Of a stretch of DNA of 64,000 bases, positions 1 to 7,618 are shown piece by piece. The position numbers and the translations under genes were made by a program. The notes under the pieces are model-generated. The model saw nothing but the letters and a program-made list of their open reading frames with translations. It searched no databases and was not told where the DNA came from. The stretch's first letter is position 1. Every line of letters starts with the position of its first letter. Source of the stretch: Lysinibacillus xylanilyticus (GTDB lineage Bacteria; Bacillota; Bacilli; Bacillales_A; Planococcaceae); assembly GCF_001708185.1 (NCBI RefSeq), contig NZ_MDDN01000015.1, positions 1 through 64,000 of the forward strand. The letters are read 5' to 3'.

Positions 1-23
1 GAATAAGTTCTTGAAAGTTGCAT
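1..23 (-). CDS. possible 5' end of a gene running off the left edge
   Basis: On the minus strand an ATG at 23-21 follows an AAGGTG sequence at 31-26, and the frame stays open to the edge, reading M-Q-L-S-R-T-Y. The spacing between AAGGTG and ATG is short (2 nt). A TATAGT hexamer lies further upstream. Only seven codons are visible, so no product can be named; this may not be a gene. Confidence 0.25.
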
Positions 24-163
24 TTCACCTTATTACACACGGCATATTGTACGATTATGAGTCCGCACTACCAGCTCTGAAATCGTAACCAAGTTTATAT
101 TTACTATAACACACCGACCTTTCGAAAAAAAGAAAATCGTAAGGTCTTTTAGTCGTGCGAAAA

Positions 164-207
164 TTTAGTTGTAGTTGGGAGGGGTACCCCTCCCAGCTAC
201 AACTAAA
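164..207. repeat. 44-nt near-perfect palindrome
   Basis: Arms 164-184 and 187-207 (21 nt each) pair with a single G-T mismatch around a 2-nt TA centre; the core is GGGAGGGG-TA-CCCCTCCC. No T-tract follows directly, so it is not a typical intrinsic terminator. It could be a cruciform, a protein-binding dyad or a small fold-back repeat. Bases 24-163 around it show no gene. Confidence 0.6.
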
Positions 208-332
208 TCAAAAAACAAAAGAAATTAAAGAATTACACTTGACTGGAGGTAAGAAATGAGGCTGTTACATTATTAGTTCATCACCATTATATCGCTATAA
301 AATATATAGAAAATAACTCTACCTGGTTAGAA

Positions 333-602
333 TTGCAGGTTGAAAAAGATTGCATCAAAGTAAGTGAATTGGAATGTGAAATAGGACCTTCATGGAATAG
401 CCTTATTTGCACAGAGGAAAAATACTTTAAAGGTGCTAAATTTGGATCCTTTCATGATATTACGATTTTAAAAGAACAGTTTGAGAATGAAGTGAAGGAA
501 AAGACTCAAATGTTTATTGAAGAAATAAAGTGTATGAATCCAATGATAATAGAATCGAAATTTTTTAAGCGTATTTTTTATTATTCCGCTAAGATGCTTT
601 AG
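333..602 (+). CDS. unrecognised small protein, probably a gene fragment
   Basis: The frame has been open since 243, with no good ribosome binding site or ATG; the TTG at 333 is only a formal start. The product (89 aa from 333) is charged, has a C-terminal F-F-K-R-I-F-Y-Y stretch and shows no known motif. The sequence upstream of 333 (after the stop at 240) still reads like protein, including an H-H-H-Y stretch. This suggests a 5'-truncated gene rather than a complete one. It lies just downstream of the palindrome at 164-207. Confidence 0.3.
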   Translation: MQVEKDCIKVSELECEIGPSWNSLICTEEKYFKGAKFGSFHDITILKEQFENEVKEKTQMFIEEIKCMNPMIIESKFFKRIFYYSAKML

Positions 603-620
603 TCGAGTAACCAAAAGAAA

Positions 621-664
621 GGGGTATATCAAAAGCCATTTTACAATGACTTCTGATATACCCC
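621..664 (-). terminator. intrinsic terminator for the 677-1840 gene
   Basis: Perfect 11-bp arms, 621-631 (GGGGTATATCA) and 654-664. Read on the minus strand the hairpin is followed by a T-rich stretch. It lies 12 bp beyond the stop codon of the secreted repeat protein gene. Confidence 0.7.
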
Positions 665-676
665 AAATACCATTAC

Positions 677-1840
677 TTATTGAGCAAGATATTCTTGGCC
701 GTTAATTGTTACTTTAGAAGCGGAGATTAGCGTGTCTTTATTTGCTTCAAAATATGGGTCTAAAATTTTGTAAAATGCTTCCCATTTTTCTTGAGCTTTT
801 TCAAAATCCCCTTTTTTATCAAGAGCTAATGCTTCTTCATAAAGTGGTTTTAATTGCTTTTTATCCGCTTCATTGACTTCAAATTCGAAGTCAGACATGT
901 ATTCTTCAAATGGTACTGGTTTGATGAACTCGCTAATAATTTGATCGAATTCACCCCATAGTTTTTCAGACAACTCCGTATTTTCCTCTTTATCTGCTTT
1001 TAGAATATTTTCATAGATCGTTTTTAGTTTGGCTAAAGTTTCGGTAGGGATATCTAATTCCCAGCCTTCCATGAACTCTTCAAAAGTTTGTGGTGGATAT
1101 AGTACATCTAAATATGGTTGGAGAATTTTATAAAATTCATCCATTTTTTCAGTAGCTTTTACTTCATCACCGTTTTTATAAAGCTTTATCCATTCTGCAT
1201 AAATAGCTTTAAGCTGTGTAATATCGTTTTCTTTAATAACGATATTGTTCTCTTTAAACCCGAAATCTTCTATATACTCTTCAAAAGTTTGAGGCTGCCA
1301 ATTAGCCAAAATATAAGGTTTTGCAATTTTATACATTTCTTCGTGAATTTTTTCTATTTCTTCATATTTCTTTTCGATTTCTTCATCAGTCGCCTCTTTT
1401 CCTATTTCAGCGGACACTTCTTTTTCTAACTTCTTGATGTCATTAAACATTTTTTCTAATTTTGTTAAATCTTCTTTAGTTACTTCTTTAGGCAATTCTT
1501 TTTTAAAAACTTCAAACGTATAGAAGTCTGAATAACTCTCTACAACACTACCTTCTACAGAAATTTCCTGTCCTTCTACTAAGTTCATTTTTTCTAGCTG
1601 TTCGGCAGAAAATTTATAGAAACTGATAAAGTAATTTTTACCATCATTTCCTTTAAGGTTCATTCCATCGCCGTAGATGTCTTTAATTTTTCCTGTAATT
1701 TTGTGTTCAAGTTGAACAGTAATACTACTACTATCTGTTGTTTTTACTTCTTCAGCTCCTGCTGAAAGTGGTGTCAGAACAGCCATTCCTAATGTTAGTG
1801 CAGATGCAAGCATCCAAGTTCTTTTAATCGGTTTATTCAT
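677..1840 (-). CDS. secreted protein with four helical repeats (unknown function)
   Basis: A 387-aa exported protein. The N-terminus MNKPIKRTWMLASALTLG...SAGAEE is a clear Sec signal peptide with AxA-like cleavage near residue 29. Residues ~40-110 look like a small beta domain (ITGKIKDIYGDGM, then GQEISVEGSVV), possibly an OB-fold. After this come four degenerate ~60-residue helical repeats. Each has a tyrosine/leucine pattern L..Y followed by Y.IL.PY, and the repeats are joined by QTFEEY, QTFEEF and VPFEEYM hinges (residues ~170-310). The C-terminus is VTINGQEYLAQ. It is strongly acidic. The start has an AGGAG site 8 nt upstream. No catalytic motif is visible; a surface binding or spacer role is possible but is inference. 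It appears monocistronic with its own terminator. Confidence 0.75.
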   Translation of the reverse strand: MNKPIKRTWMLASALTLGMAVLTPLSAGAEEVKTTDSSSITVQLEHKITGKIKDIYGDGMNLKGNDGKNYFISFYKFSAEQLEKMNLVEGQEISVEGSVVESYSDFYTFEVFKKELPKEVTKEDLTKLEKMFNDIKKLEKEVSAEIGKEATDEEIEKKYEEIEKIHEEMYKIAKPYILANWQPQTFEEYIEDFGFKENNIVIKENDITQLKAIYAEWIKLYKNGDEVKATEKMDEFYKILQPYLDVLYPPQTFEEFMEGWELDIPTETLAKLKTIYENILKADKEENTELSEKLWGEFDQIISEFIKPVPFEEYMSDFEFEVNEADKKQLKPLYEEALALDKKGDFEKAQEKWEAFYKILDPYFEANKDTLISASKVTINGQEYLAQ

Positions 1841-2108
1841 ATTTATTTCTCCTTTTATTTTTATAATTGGTTGTTACCAATAATTAGACGATTTACCATT
1901 TGAAAAAGTTCAACGTTTTAGAAAAAAAGTTGAAAAATAAAAAAGGTGAGTGGATGAAAAGACATATTTTATGATTGGTGCTTTAATAGTTGTAGAACAA
2001 AAAAGCTTAAGCATTCTAATTTAAGTACAGACTTCATCATTAAGTCTGAGACATGACGAAATTCAGGCATTCATTGTAGAGACTTTATATTTGACAGGTG
2101 GTGTGAAC

Positions 2109-2297
2109 ATGGGAGTCGCTGAAGTATTAACAATTGTCTTGGTAGTGTTAAAGCTTACAGGTGTTATTGCATGGTCTTGGTGGTTAGTGCTATTACCAGC
2201 AATCATTTCTTTCAGTATTTACCTATTAATTTTCGTGATAAAGCTAATAACGGTCATAATTGCTGCGGTAGCCGTGAAAAAACGTAAAGAGGTGTAG
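2109..2297 (+). CDS. small two-helix membrane protein (Tmemb_185A / Fragile-X-F-like)
   Basis: I place the start at the ATG at 2109, preceded by AGGTGGTG, rather than the upstream TTG. The 62-aa product has two hydrophobic helices around a conserved-looking I-A-W-S-W-W-L-V-L-L-P segment, ending in KKRKEV. This pattern is typical of the small transmembrane Fragile-X-F-associated family seen in Bacillus and its phages; no biochemical role is known. It sits 20 bp before the HAD gene and may be co-transcribed with it. Confidence 0.65.
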   Translation: MGVAEVLTIVLVVLKLTGVIAWSWWLVLLPAIISFSIYLLIFVIKLITVIIAAVAVKKRKEV

Positions 2298-2316
2298 TGA
2301 AAGGGGATCAAGGACA

Positions 2317-2982
2317 TTGATTAAAGCGGTAATATTTGATTTAGATGGAACATTGTTAGATCGTGATCGTTCTGTACGTGTATTCATTGACCAACAGTAC
2401 GAGCGATTAAAGCCACATCTGTCACATATTTTAAAGGAGACGTATGTTCATCGCTTTATTGAGTTAGATAATGGAGGTTACGTATGGAAAGACACAGTTT
2501 ATAAGCAAATGGTTGAAGAATTTTCTATTGAGCTTTCTCCAGAAGCATTGTTAGAAGATTATTTACAACAATTTAAACATCACAGTGTTCCATTTGAAAA
2601 CTTGCATAGTATGTTACACAATTTGAAAAAGCAAGGCTTCAAACTTGGCATTATTACAAATGGTTATGGGCAATTTCAATTAGACAATATACGGGCATTA
2701 GGGATTGAAGATCATTTTGACGTGATTCTTATTTCTGAATGGGAAGACATCAAAAAGCCGAATGCTGAAATATTTCATCGAGCACTATCCAAACTAGGGG
2801 TGTCAGCAAACGAAAGTATGTACATAGGGGATCATCCTTTCAATGATGTGGAAGCGGCTAAAAAAGTAGGAATGGTGGCTATTTGGAAAAGAAATGATGG
2901 ATGGCAAAGTGTTGAAGCGGATTACATCATTGATCATTTAATAGAAATTCAAGACTATATTAAATCATTGAATGGATGTTAA
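2317..2982 (+). CDS. HAD family hydrolase (subfamily IA phosphatase)
   Basis: A 221-aa cytoplasmic haloacid-dehalogenase-superfamily enzyme, most likely a phosphomonoesterase of unknown substrate. Motif I is DLDGTLLD (residues 8-15), with Asp8 as nucleophile. Motif II is the Thr in IITNGYG (about residue 115). Motif III is the Lys in IKKPNAEIF, and motif IV is GDHPFNDV. The long helical cap between motifs I and II fits subfamily IA. The TTG start follows AAAGGGG. Length and motif order are normal. The substrate cannot be told from sequence. Confidence 0.85.
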   Translation: MIKAVIFDLDGTLLDRDRSVRVFIDQQYERLKPHLSHILKETYVHRFIELDNGGYVWKDTVYKQMVEEFSIELSPEALLEDYLQQFKHHSVPFENLHSMLHNLKKQGFKLGIITNGYGQFQLDNIRALGIEDHFDVILISEWEDIKKPNAEIFHRALSKLGVSANESMYIGDHPFNDVEAAKKVGMVAIWKRNDGWQSVEADYIIDHLIEIQDYIKSLNGC

Positions 2983-3170
2983 ACGTGGAACATAAACAGA
3001 ATGAGGAAATGAGTATTGAAGAATTGAAAGCGGTGTTCTTTAAAATGCAGAAGGGTTTGAAACCTAAAATATCCAACAGGAGCAGACGGTGCCATCGTGT
3101 TTCGGCGGGCGCAGACATAGCCTCGCAGAGCCCGTGCCAAATGCAATTTGGATTTAGAAGTATAATATGA
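2976..3170 (+). pseudogene. small open frame disrupted by repeat DNA
   Basis: This frame overlaps the end of the HAD gene. The first ~27 residues (with S-I-E-E-L-K-A-V-F-F-K-M-Q-K-G) look protein-like. The rest translates a fragment of the Bacillaceae long repeat (GGGCG/GCAGAGCC region, about 3098-3140) and then the edge of the miniature element at 3173. Probably the 5' remnant of a gene; weak evidence. Confidence 0.25.
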
Positions 3171-3172
3171 AA

Positions 3173-3372
3173 TCAGGCGTGTTGATTAGGGAAAAGTAGG
3201 TTTATTATTGAGCGATAAAAGGATTTTTTGTTGCGATTTTGCTAATACTTCACATTTTAACTGATTGTAGCGTAGGGCTACTCGACTCCCGCAGGAAAGC
3301 GAGTAACCCGTAGCGGAAATCAGAGCATTTAATTAATCAGTGTGGATAAAAGTGGTTAATCAACACGCTTGA
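3173..3372. mobile_element. 200-bp MITE-like element with TIRs and 7-bp target duplication
   Basis: Ends 3173-3188 (tcaggcgtgttgatta) and 3357-3372 are inverted repeats matching at 15 of 16 positions. The flanks carry a perfect 7-bp direct repeat TATGAAA (3166-3172 and 3373-3379), as expected for transposition. The interior has no ORF but has a hairpin GGGCTACTCG...CGAGTAACCC. It lies directly upstream of the potassium channel gene. Partial relatives of its end and hairpin occur at 37132-37193, and the end alone near 49858. It is probably non-autonomous; the mobilising transposase is unknown. Confidence 0.75.
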
Positions 3373-3418
3373 TATGAAATATTGACTAGTAAACTATTTG
3401 ATATAGGCGGTAGATTTA

Positions 3419-4114
3419 GTGAAAAAGCTTGTAATTACATATGAAATTTTTATGATTGTTTTAATCCTTATCTCAGTAGTCCTGGCACTCATGTTTGATA
3501 AACGATTTGTGATTTTTCAACAAACTATTTGGCTCATCTTCGTAGTGGATTACATTGTTCGTTTTGCACGAGCAGAAAATAAGTGGCACTATGTTAAGAA
3601 ACATCCTTTAGAGTTAGTAGCTTTAATCCCTTTCGATTCCCTTTTAAGAGCAGCTAGACTCGTCCGTATATTTAAAGTTCTTCAATTGCTTGGCATTAGT
3701 TCACGTTATTTAAAACCTTTTTATGCGGTGTTAAGAACGAATGGATTAGACACAGCTTTTAAGTTTGGTGTCGCCATGTTATTTCTCATACCAATACCAA
3801 TTGCTATAGTTGAACCCGCGATTGAAACCTACGCTGAGGCGTTGTGGTGGGGTTTGATTACAATTACTACTGTTGGCTACGGAGATATTGCGCCTGTTAC
3901 CGTATTAGGTCGATTAATGGCTGCTGTATTACTAATGGTAGGGATTGGGATTGTCGGTATATTCACATCTGCAATGACTAATTATTTTAGTAATAAACCT
4001 AAAGATTCTCGAGATAAGCAAGTTTTGAAAGTAATTCAGTCAATTGATGAGATTGAAGACATAACAAAAGAGGATATTGAGTTTATCCAGTTATTCTTGA
4101 AAAGGAAATTATGA
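3419..4114 (+). CDS. voltage-gated-type potassium channel
   Basis: A 231-aa integral membrane protein. The selectivity filter is TVGYGD at residues 151-156, between a pore helix (WWGLITIT) and a final transmembrane helix (LMAAVLLMVGIGIVGIF). The N-terminal half has several hydrophobic helices and an arginine-rich S4-like stretch (LLRAARLVRIFKVLQLL, residues ~77-93). This places it in the Kv/ion-transport family with a shortened voltage-sensor region. It conducts K+ across the cytoplasmic membrane; there is no RCK domain, only a ~45-aa charged C-tail. The GTG start has a modest GGCGG site. The miniature element ends only 46 bp upstream, so it may supply or disrupt the promoter. Confidence 0.85.
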   Translation: MKKLVITYEIFMIVLILISVVLALMFDKRFVIFQQTIWLIFVVDYIVRFARAENKWHYVKKHPLELVALIPFDSLLRAARLVRIFKVLQLLGISSRYLKPFYAVLRTNGLDTAFKFGVAMLFLIPIPIAIVEPAIETYAEALWWGLITITTVGYGDIAPVTVLGRLMAAVLLMVGIGIVGIFTSAMTNYFSNKPKDSRDKQVLKVIQSIDEIEDITKEDIEFIQLFLKRKL

Positions 4115-4408
4115 CTATATGCAAATGAGTTAGCCATCTGAAGCGCCTACTCTTTATTTAACAGAGGTTTGTTTTCAGAAATCCATTAATTCACCTTTTA
4201 ACGTTTTTTGGGTCACCTGGTTGTATGCTTATTTTAATAATATGTATCATTGTCTTTTTTCTTCTTAAAGATTACTTTGGAATGTGAAAAACGATTTGTT
4301 ATATGTACATAGACTTTAGTTAGAAATTAAAAAAGAAACAAGAATCAGTATGCAGTATTATACATGCTGCATCTGATGATCTAGCCGAAAAACACTCTCG
4401 AATCAACC

Positions 4409-4957
4409 ATGTATAAAATTCTGTATACACAATAATTCAGTTTCGTTCTTAATTGTACCTATATCATATTCCGTACTATTTTCGTCTTTGGAAAAATATG
4501 TTTCTGTCAATGAAGGATTATTTAATTTGGATACAACAAGTGCTGTTAAAGATGGCGTTAGTTTAGAGCTATTAGAAGGTCAGTAAAGATATTTCGATTC
4601 TCTAAATTTAGAAATCACTAATTTAGATTCTAATTCAGATATTTACCTAATAATTTATCTTTATTTGCTAATTGTAATGGAGTAACAACAAGCTCAACAA
4701 CAAATTGGTGGGGGAAAAGTAGGAAACTTAATTCATGTGATGCTAATAAATTTGCAGCTGATTTAGCTAGTGTAGCAGTAGGTGGTGGTAGTGCTGCTCT
4801 TTTAGCAGTTTGGGTTCCAGGAATGGGATGGGCAAGTATAATTGCAGCAGGATATGCTGGTCTATTTTCATCACGTGTTTATGCAAACAATTCATATAGT
4901 ACTGGAGTAATATGTAATCTTACTTGGGCAATGATTTTTGATGTGGAACCACAATAA
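4409..4957 (+). pseudogene. broken secreted small protein, bacteriocin-like
   Basis: No intact ORF, but the reading frame is followable. A hydrophobic signal-like stretch (SFLIVPISYSVLFSS) is followed by YVSVNEGLFNLDTTSAVKDG up to an in-frame TAA near 4585. After a frameshift near 4650 the frame continues with LFANCNGVTTSSTTNWWG and a glycine/alanine-rich hydrophobic segment (AVGGGSAALLAVWVPGMG). It ends ICNLTWAMIFDVEPQ. Two cysteines and the N-W-W-G motif resemble exported Bacillus peptides of unknown or antimicrobial-like type. At least one stop and one frameshift make it a pseudogene. Bases 4115-4408 show no gene. Confidence 0.6.
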
Positions 4958-4972
4958 AAAATAGCAAAATAA

Positions 4973-5019
4973 AAAATACTGTATATAATCTCCTTTTTAA
5001 GATAATATACAGTATTTTT
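4973..5019 (+). terminator. bidirectional-looking intrinsic terminator
   Basis: Arms 4973-4987 (aaaaatactgtatat) and 5005-5019 pair perfectly over 15 bp with A-runs and T-runs on the two sides. It lies 15 bp after the broken bacteriocin-like gene. Confidence 0.7.
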
Positions 5020-5164
5020 ATATAGCGCTACTTAATATACTAGGGATAATTATTTTTGTTTTAATACTAAATCACCTCTTTATGGAATTAAGTTTTCTGA
5101 TTGATCTTTACATCGTAAGATAAACTTCGTAATTAACAATTTATTAGTACTAGATTGTTAATTA

Positions 5165-5557
5165 CTAAACTCTTTTAGAATAAAGAATCATTGTTCCTGG
5201 AATAGTCAGGGCCATGATACAAAATAGAACACTAAGTGCTTGTGTCGAGCTAAGCGTTAAAGGTCCTAAGGAACTTGTTAGTAAAAAAAGAACGCTGATC
5301 GTACCGAATAAAACGAAATAATTAACTGTCATTGCTTTTCCAATAATTTCTTTTGCACGTTCATCCTTAGGGAAAATATGTGGTGAAAGGTATGCTAGCA
5401 TTAGCTGATTTAACCCCAAAGCTAGGAGTATAATATAATTAGGAAATTCTCCCTTGAATATAGCCTCATAATTTAAAAAAATCCCCATTCCAGTTGCAAA
5501 AAGTCCAGAAGTTAAAAATGATATTTGATTTTTCTTTGCATCAGACATAAAGTTCAT
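5165..5557 (-). CDS. four-helix membrane protein paired with an XRE repressor
   Basis: A ~130-aa protein with four hydrophobic segments and few charges, of unrecognised function. Its ATG overlaps the stop of the upstream regulator gene (ATGA at 5557-5554), so the two are translationally coupled. An alternative ATG at 5548 (residue 4) has better spacing from the GGAGG site. Gene pairs of a Cro-like repressor plus a small multi-spanning membrane protein are common in Bacillus; the membrane partner is often annotated DUF2178-like, but I cannot confirm that here. Confidence 0.7.
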   Translation of the reverse strand: MNFMSDAKKNQISFLTSGLFATGMGIFLNYEAIFKGEFPNYIILLALGLNQLMLAYLSPHIFPKDERAKEIIGKAMTVNYFVLFGTISVLFLLTSSLGPLTLSSTQALSVLFCIMALTIPGTMILYSKRV

Positions 5558-5751
5558 TCCTCCTGATAAATAAATATCTCTTCAATTCTACAATTAAATA
5601 TACGAGCTAGTTCAAATGCTAATATGATAGATGGGTTGTAGCGTTCTTTTTCGAGTGAAATAATTGTTTGTCTTGATACATTAAGTAGTTCAGCCAATTT
5701 ATCTTGAGTTAAATCATGCTTAGCGCGTAAATTCTTTATATTATTCTTCAA
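5554..5751 (-). CDS. XRE/Cro family transcriptional regulator
   Basis: A 65-aa single-domain DNA-binding protein. The helix-turn-helix is in residues ~10-40: L-T-Q-D-K-L-A-E-L-L-N-V-S-R-Q-T-I-I-S-L-E, followed by RYNPSIILAFELARIF and IEEIFIYQEE. This is the YgzD/Cro-type family. The TTG start lies 7 nt after GGAGGG. A palindromic array directly upstream (5767-5807) is the likely autoregulatory operator. First gene of a two-gene operon. Confidence 0.88.
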   Translation of the reverse strand: MKNNIKNLRAKHDLTQDKLAELLNVSRQTIISLEKERYNPSIILAFELARIFNCRIEEIFIYQEE

Positions 5752-5766
5752 ACTTTGCCCTCCAGA

Positions 5767-5807
5767 AAGTAAAGTAAACTTAACTTTACGTAAAGCTTAC
5801 TTTACTT
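5767..5807. promoter_or_regulatory. candidate operator: nested GTAAA/TTTAC palindromes
   Basis: The XRE operon promoter region holds an outer inverted repeat (5767-5780 aagtaaagtaaact and 5794-5807) and a central perfect palindrome CTTTACGTAAAG (5784-5795). Four TTTAC/GTAAA half-sites within 41 bp, 16 bp from the repressor start codon, suggest cooperative binding and autorepression. Inference from sequence only. Confidence 0.6.
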
Positions 5808-6247
5808 TTTGGAGGTCGTCAAGTACAAAAAGCACTCAAGAATCCATCTATCATAGATGAATTTTAGAAACATTAAAAAGTACAATCTTCGTCATTTTCA
5901 TACCATTCCCGATCATGGGGTCCCGTCAGATTAATACGGATAACGTTACAGAAATATACACGATTTTATGCAAAGTGAAGAACAAACCAAACAAGTAAAA
6001 ATACTGCTACATCAACCGTTTACGCCACCTGTATAAAAGACGTATAAACAATGTTCATAAGAAAATCCACGAAACGTTGATTTAACAACATTTGTGGATT
6101 TTTGGTGTATGTCCAAACTTGCGTTTGGGAACGTTTTTTAGTTTTATTTTTTATACTTTATACAATGGTAAAAATCAGTTTATAGAGCTTGGGGTTTCTA
6201 ACTAATTCCACCATTTTCATGTGTGATAATTTTATTCTCTACAAAAA
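5808..6247. other. gene-free stretch with hairpins
   Basis: No convincing gene. It holds a hairpin at 6062-6103 (aaaatccac...gtggattttt, terminator-like) and a half copy of the TTTGGGAACGTT repeat near 6124-6135. Short open frames here lack ribosome binding sites. Confidence 0.5.
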
Positions 6248-6251
6248 AAAT

Positions 6252-6283
6252 AAATCCACGAGTCCATAACTCGTGGATTTTTT
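6252..6283. terminator. intrinsic terminator
   Basis: Arms 6252-6262 (aaatccacgag) and 6270-6280 with T-run to 6283 and an A-run on the other side. On the minus strand it follows the coding remnant ending at 6288. Confidence 0.7.
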
Positions 6284-6287
6284 ACTC

Positions 6288-6470
6288 TTATCGAGAGTAA
6301 GCTACGAACGCAATATACGAATTCTTTGTAACCATCTGTCCCGATTGCGAATTACTATTACTATCTGTATAAGGCATTTGAGTAAATCGTGTTTCCACCC
6401 TCGCTCCACCTGAAGATGGAGCGATGTTTGAAATGTTACCAAGATTTGATTTGGGAACGTTTAATTTATA
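6288..6470 (-). pseudogene. C-terminal coding remnant, unrecognised
   Basis: On the minus strand a frame ending at TAA (6290-6288) reads NISNIAPSSGGARVETRF, then T-Q-M-P-Y-T-D-S-N-S-N and a C-terminus NSYIAFVAYSR. It has no start codon or ribosome binding site and runs into the 3' end of the alpha/beta hydrolase gene. The composition looks like the end of an exported or phage-type beta protein. A hairpin (cgctcca...tggagcg, about 6402-6423) is embedded. Likely a truncated gene with its terminator at 6252-6283. Confidence 0.4.
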
Positions 6471-6472
6471 TA

Positions 6473-7333
6473 TTATACATACTTGAGTGTCTTAGTAGTT
6501 TCTTTAACAAAATCCATAAATGCTTTCTCTTCTTCAACAAATGGATTGTGATTCGATTGTTCGAAGATTGTTAATTCAGACGTAGGAATGAGGTCAGTAA
6601 TTTCATGACTAAATTCAATCGGACACTGTGCATCATATTTTCCGCCAAATACATAAGTATCCACTTGAATTGTTGGAAGGTCTTTTCGTAAATCCAATGA
6701 TTTTACTGCCACTTTTCTAAAATAGTCCAAAGCTTTACCAATTGTGCGACCACTACTTGGCAATGTAAGTGCATGCTTTAATTTTTCCTCACTTACAAAG
6801 GACATCATTGCCCATTCAAAAGATAATTTACTTCGTTCTTCTTGTATTGTATTTGGATTATTCAATGCTTCCATAATTTCAATCATTCGATTGAAATTCG
6901 TATTTTCAGGACAGTAAACACTATTTGGATGACTTGCGTAAGCTTTACTTGCTGCACTGCAACCACAGATACATTTTGTTAGAGATTGTTGCTTTAATAC
7001 AGCATATTGCAATGCAAGCATGCCACCTGTTGAATGCCCTGCAAAAGCCCATTTAGGAATATGTAATTCTTCACGAATCGCTTCTAAATCTAAAATAATT
7101 TCTTCTAAATTCATCTGTTCATCCGTTTCAATGACAGATGAATTGCCTGCACCTCGGACATTAATTAAAAATACTTGATAATGTTCTGTGAATGGATTAG
7201 CAAACCAATTGCCTTTTTCATTAAAAGCCATGTAATAGTGTGTAATAGCAAGTGGCTCGCCATTTCCCCTTACAAAATATTCGAAAGTTCCTCTTGGTGT
7301 TTCAATTAATTTTTGTTCCCACATATTTGACAC
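6473..7333 (-). CDS. alpha/beta hydrolase (proline-iminopeptidase-like)
   Basis: A 286-aa cytoplasmic alpha/beta-fold hydrolase. The oxyanion region is INVRGAGNSS (about residue 53). The nucleophile elbow is GHSTGG at about residues 98-103. The acid is in FGGKYDAQCP (about residue 230) and the catalytic His in SNHNPF (about 261). The cap is moderate in length. This order and the N-RG-GNS motif fit the peptidase S33/haloalkane-dehalogenase-like group; the true substrate is unknown. The start is GTG at 7333 or, more likely, ATG at 7324. Several small TTTGGGAACG repeats surround the gene. Confidence 0.85.
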   Translation of the reverse strand: MSNMWEQKLIETPRGTFEYFVRGNGEPLAITHYYMAFNEKGNWFANPFTEHYQVFLINVRGAGNSSVIETDEQMNLEEIILDLEAIREELHIPKWAFAGHSTGGMLALQYAVLKQQSLTKCICGCSAASKAYASHPNSVYCPENTNFNRMIEIMEALNNPNTIQEERSKLSFEWAMMSFVSEEKLKHALTLPSSGRTIGKALDYFRKVAVKSLDLRKDLPTIQVDTYVFGGKYDAQCPIEFSHEITDLIPTSELTIFEQSNHNPFVEEEKAFMDFVKETTKTLKYV

Positions 7334-7405
7334 ATCCTATTTTCTATAATTTGTAATATTCTAACAAATACAATTATACTCTTTTGGATTGCTCAATAGG
7401 AAAAG

Positions 7406-7439
7406 AAACATTCCCAAAACGTCACCTTTGGGTACATTT
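7406..7439. repeat. small palindromic repeat (AACGTTCCCAAA family)
   Basis: Arms AAACATTCCCAAA (7406-7418) and TTTGGGTACATTT (7427-7439). Other members, complete or half, occur near 6124, 7539-7550, 8111-8142, 8522-8591, 58371-58400, 58729-58758 and 59546-59573. All are intergenic. They form a dispersed hairpin family, sometimes acting as terminators. Confidence 0.6.
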
Positions 7440-7618
7440 CTTTGTAGAGTCACCAAAGTCTCATTAGGGAACATAACAATCATTAGCAGCCAAAATAACC
7501 CCTCATTCAATTGAATGGGGGGTATTCCCTAACTTCCATTTGGGAACGTTATTTAGGTTTATTTTGCATATCTTATAAATCATTAATGTACTTATGTCGT
7601 AGTGAATTTAAAGTCATA

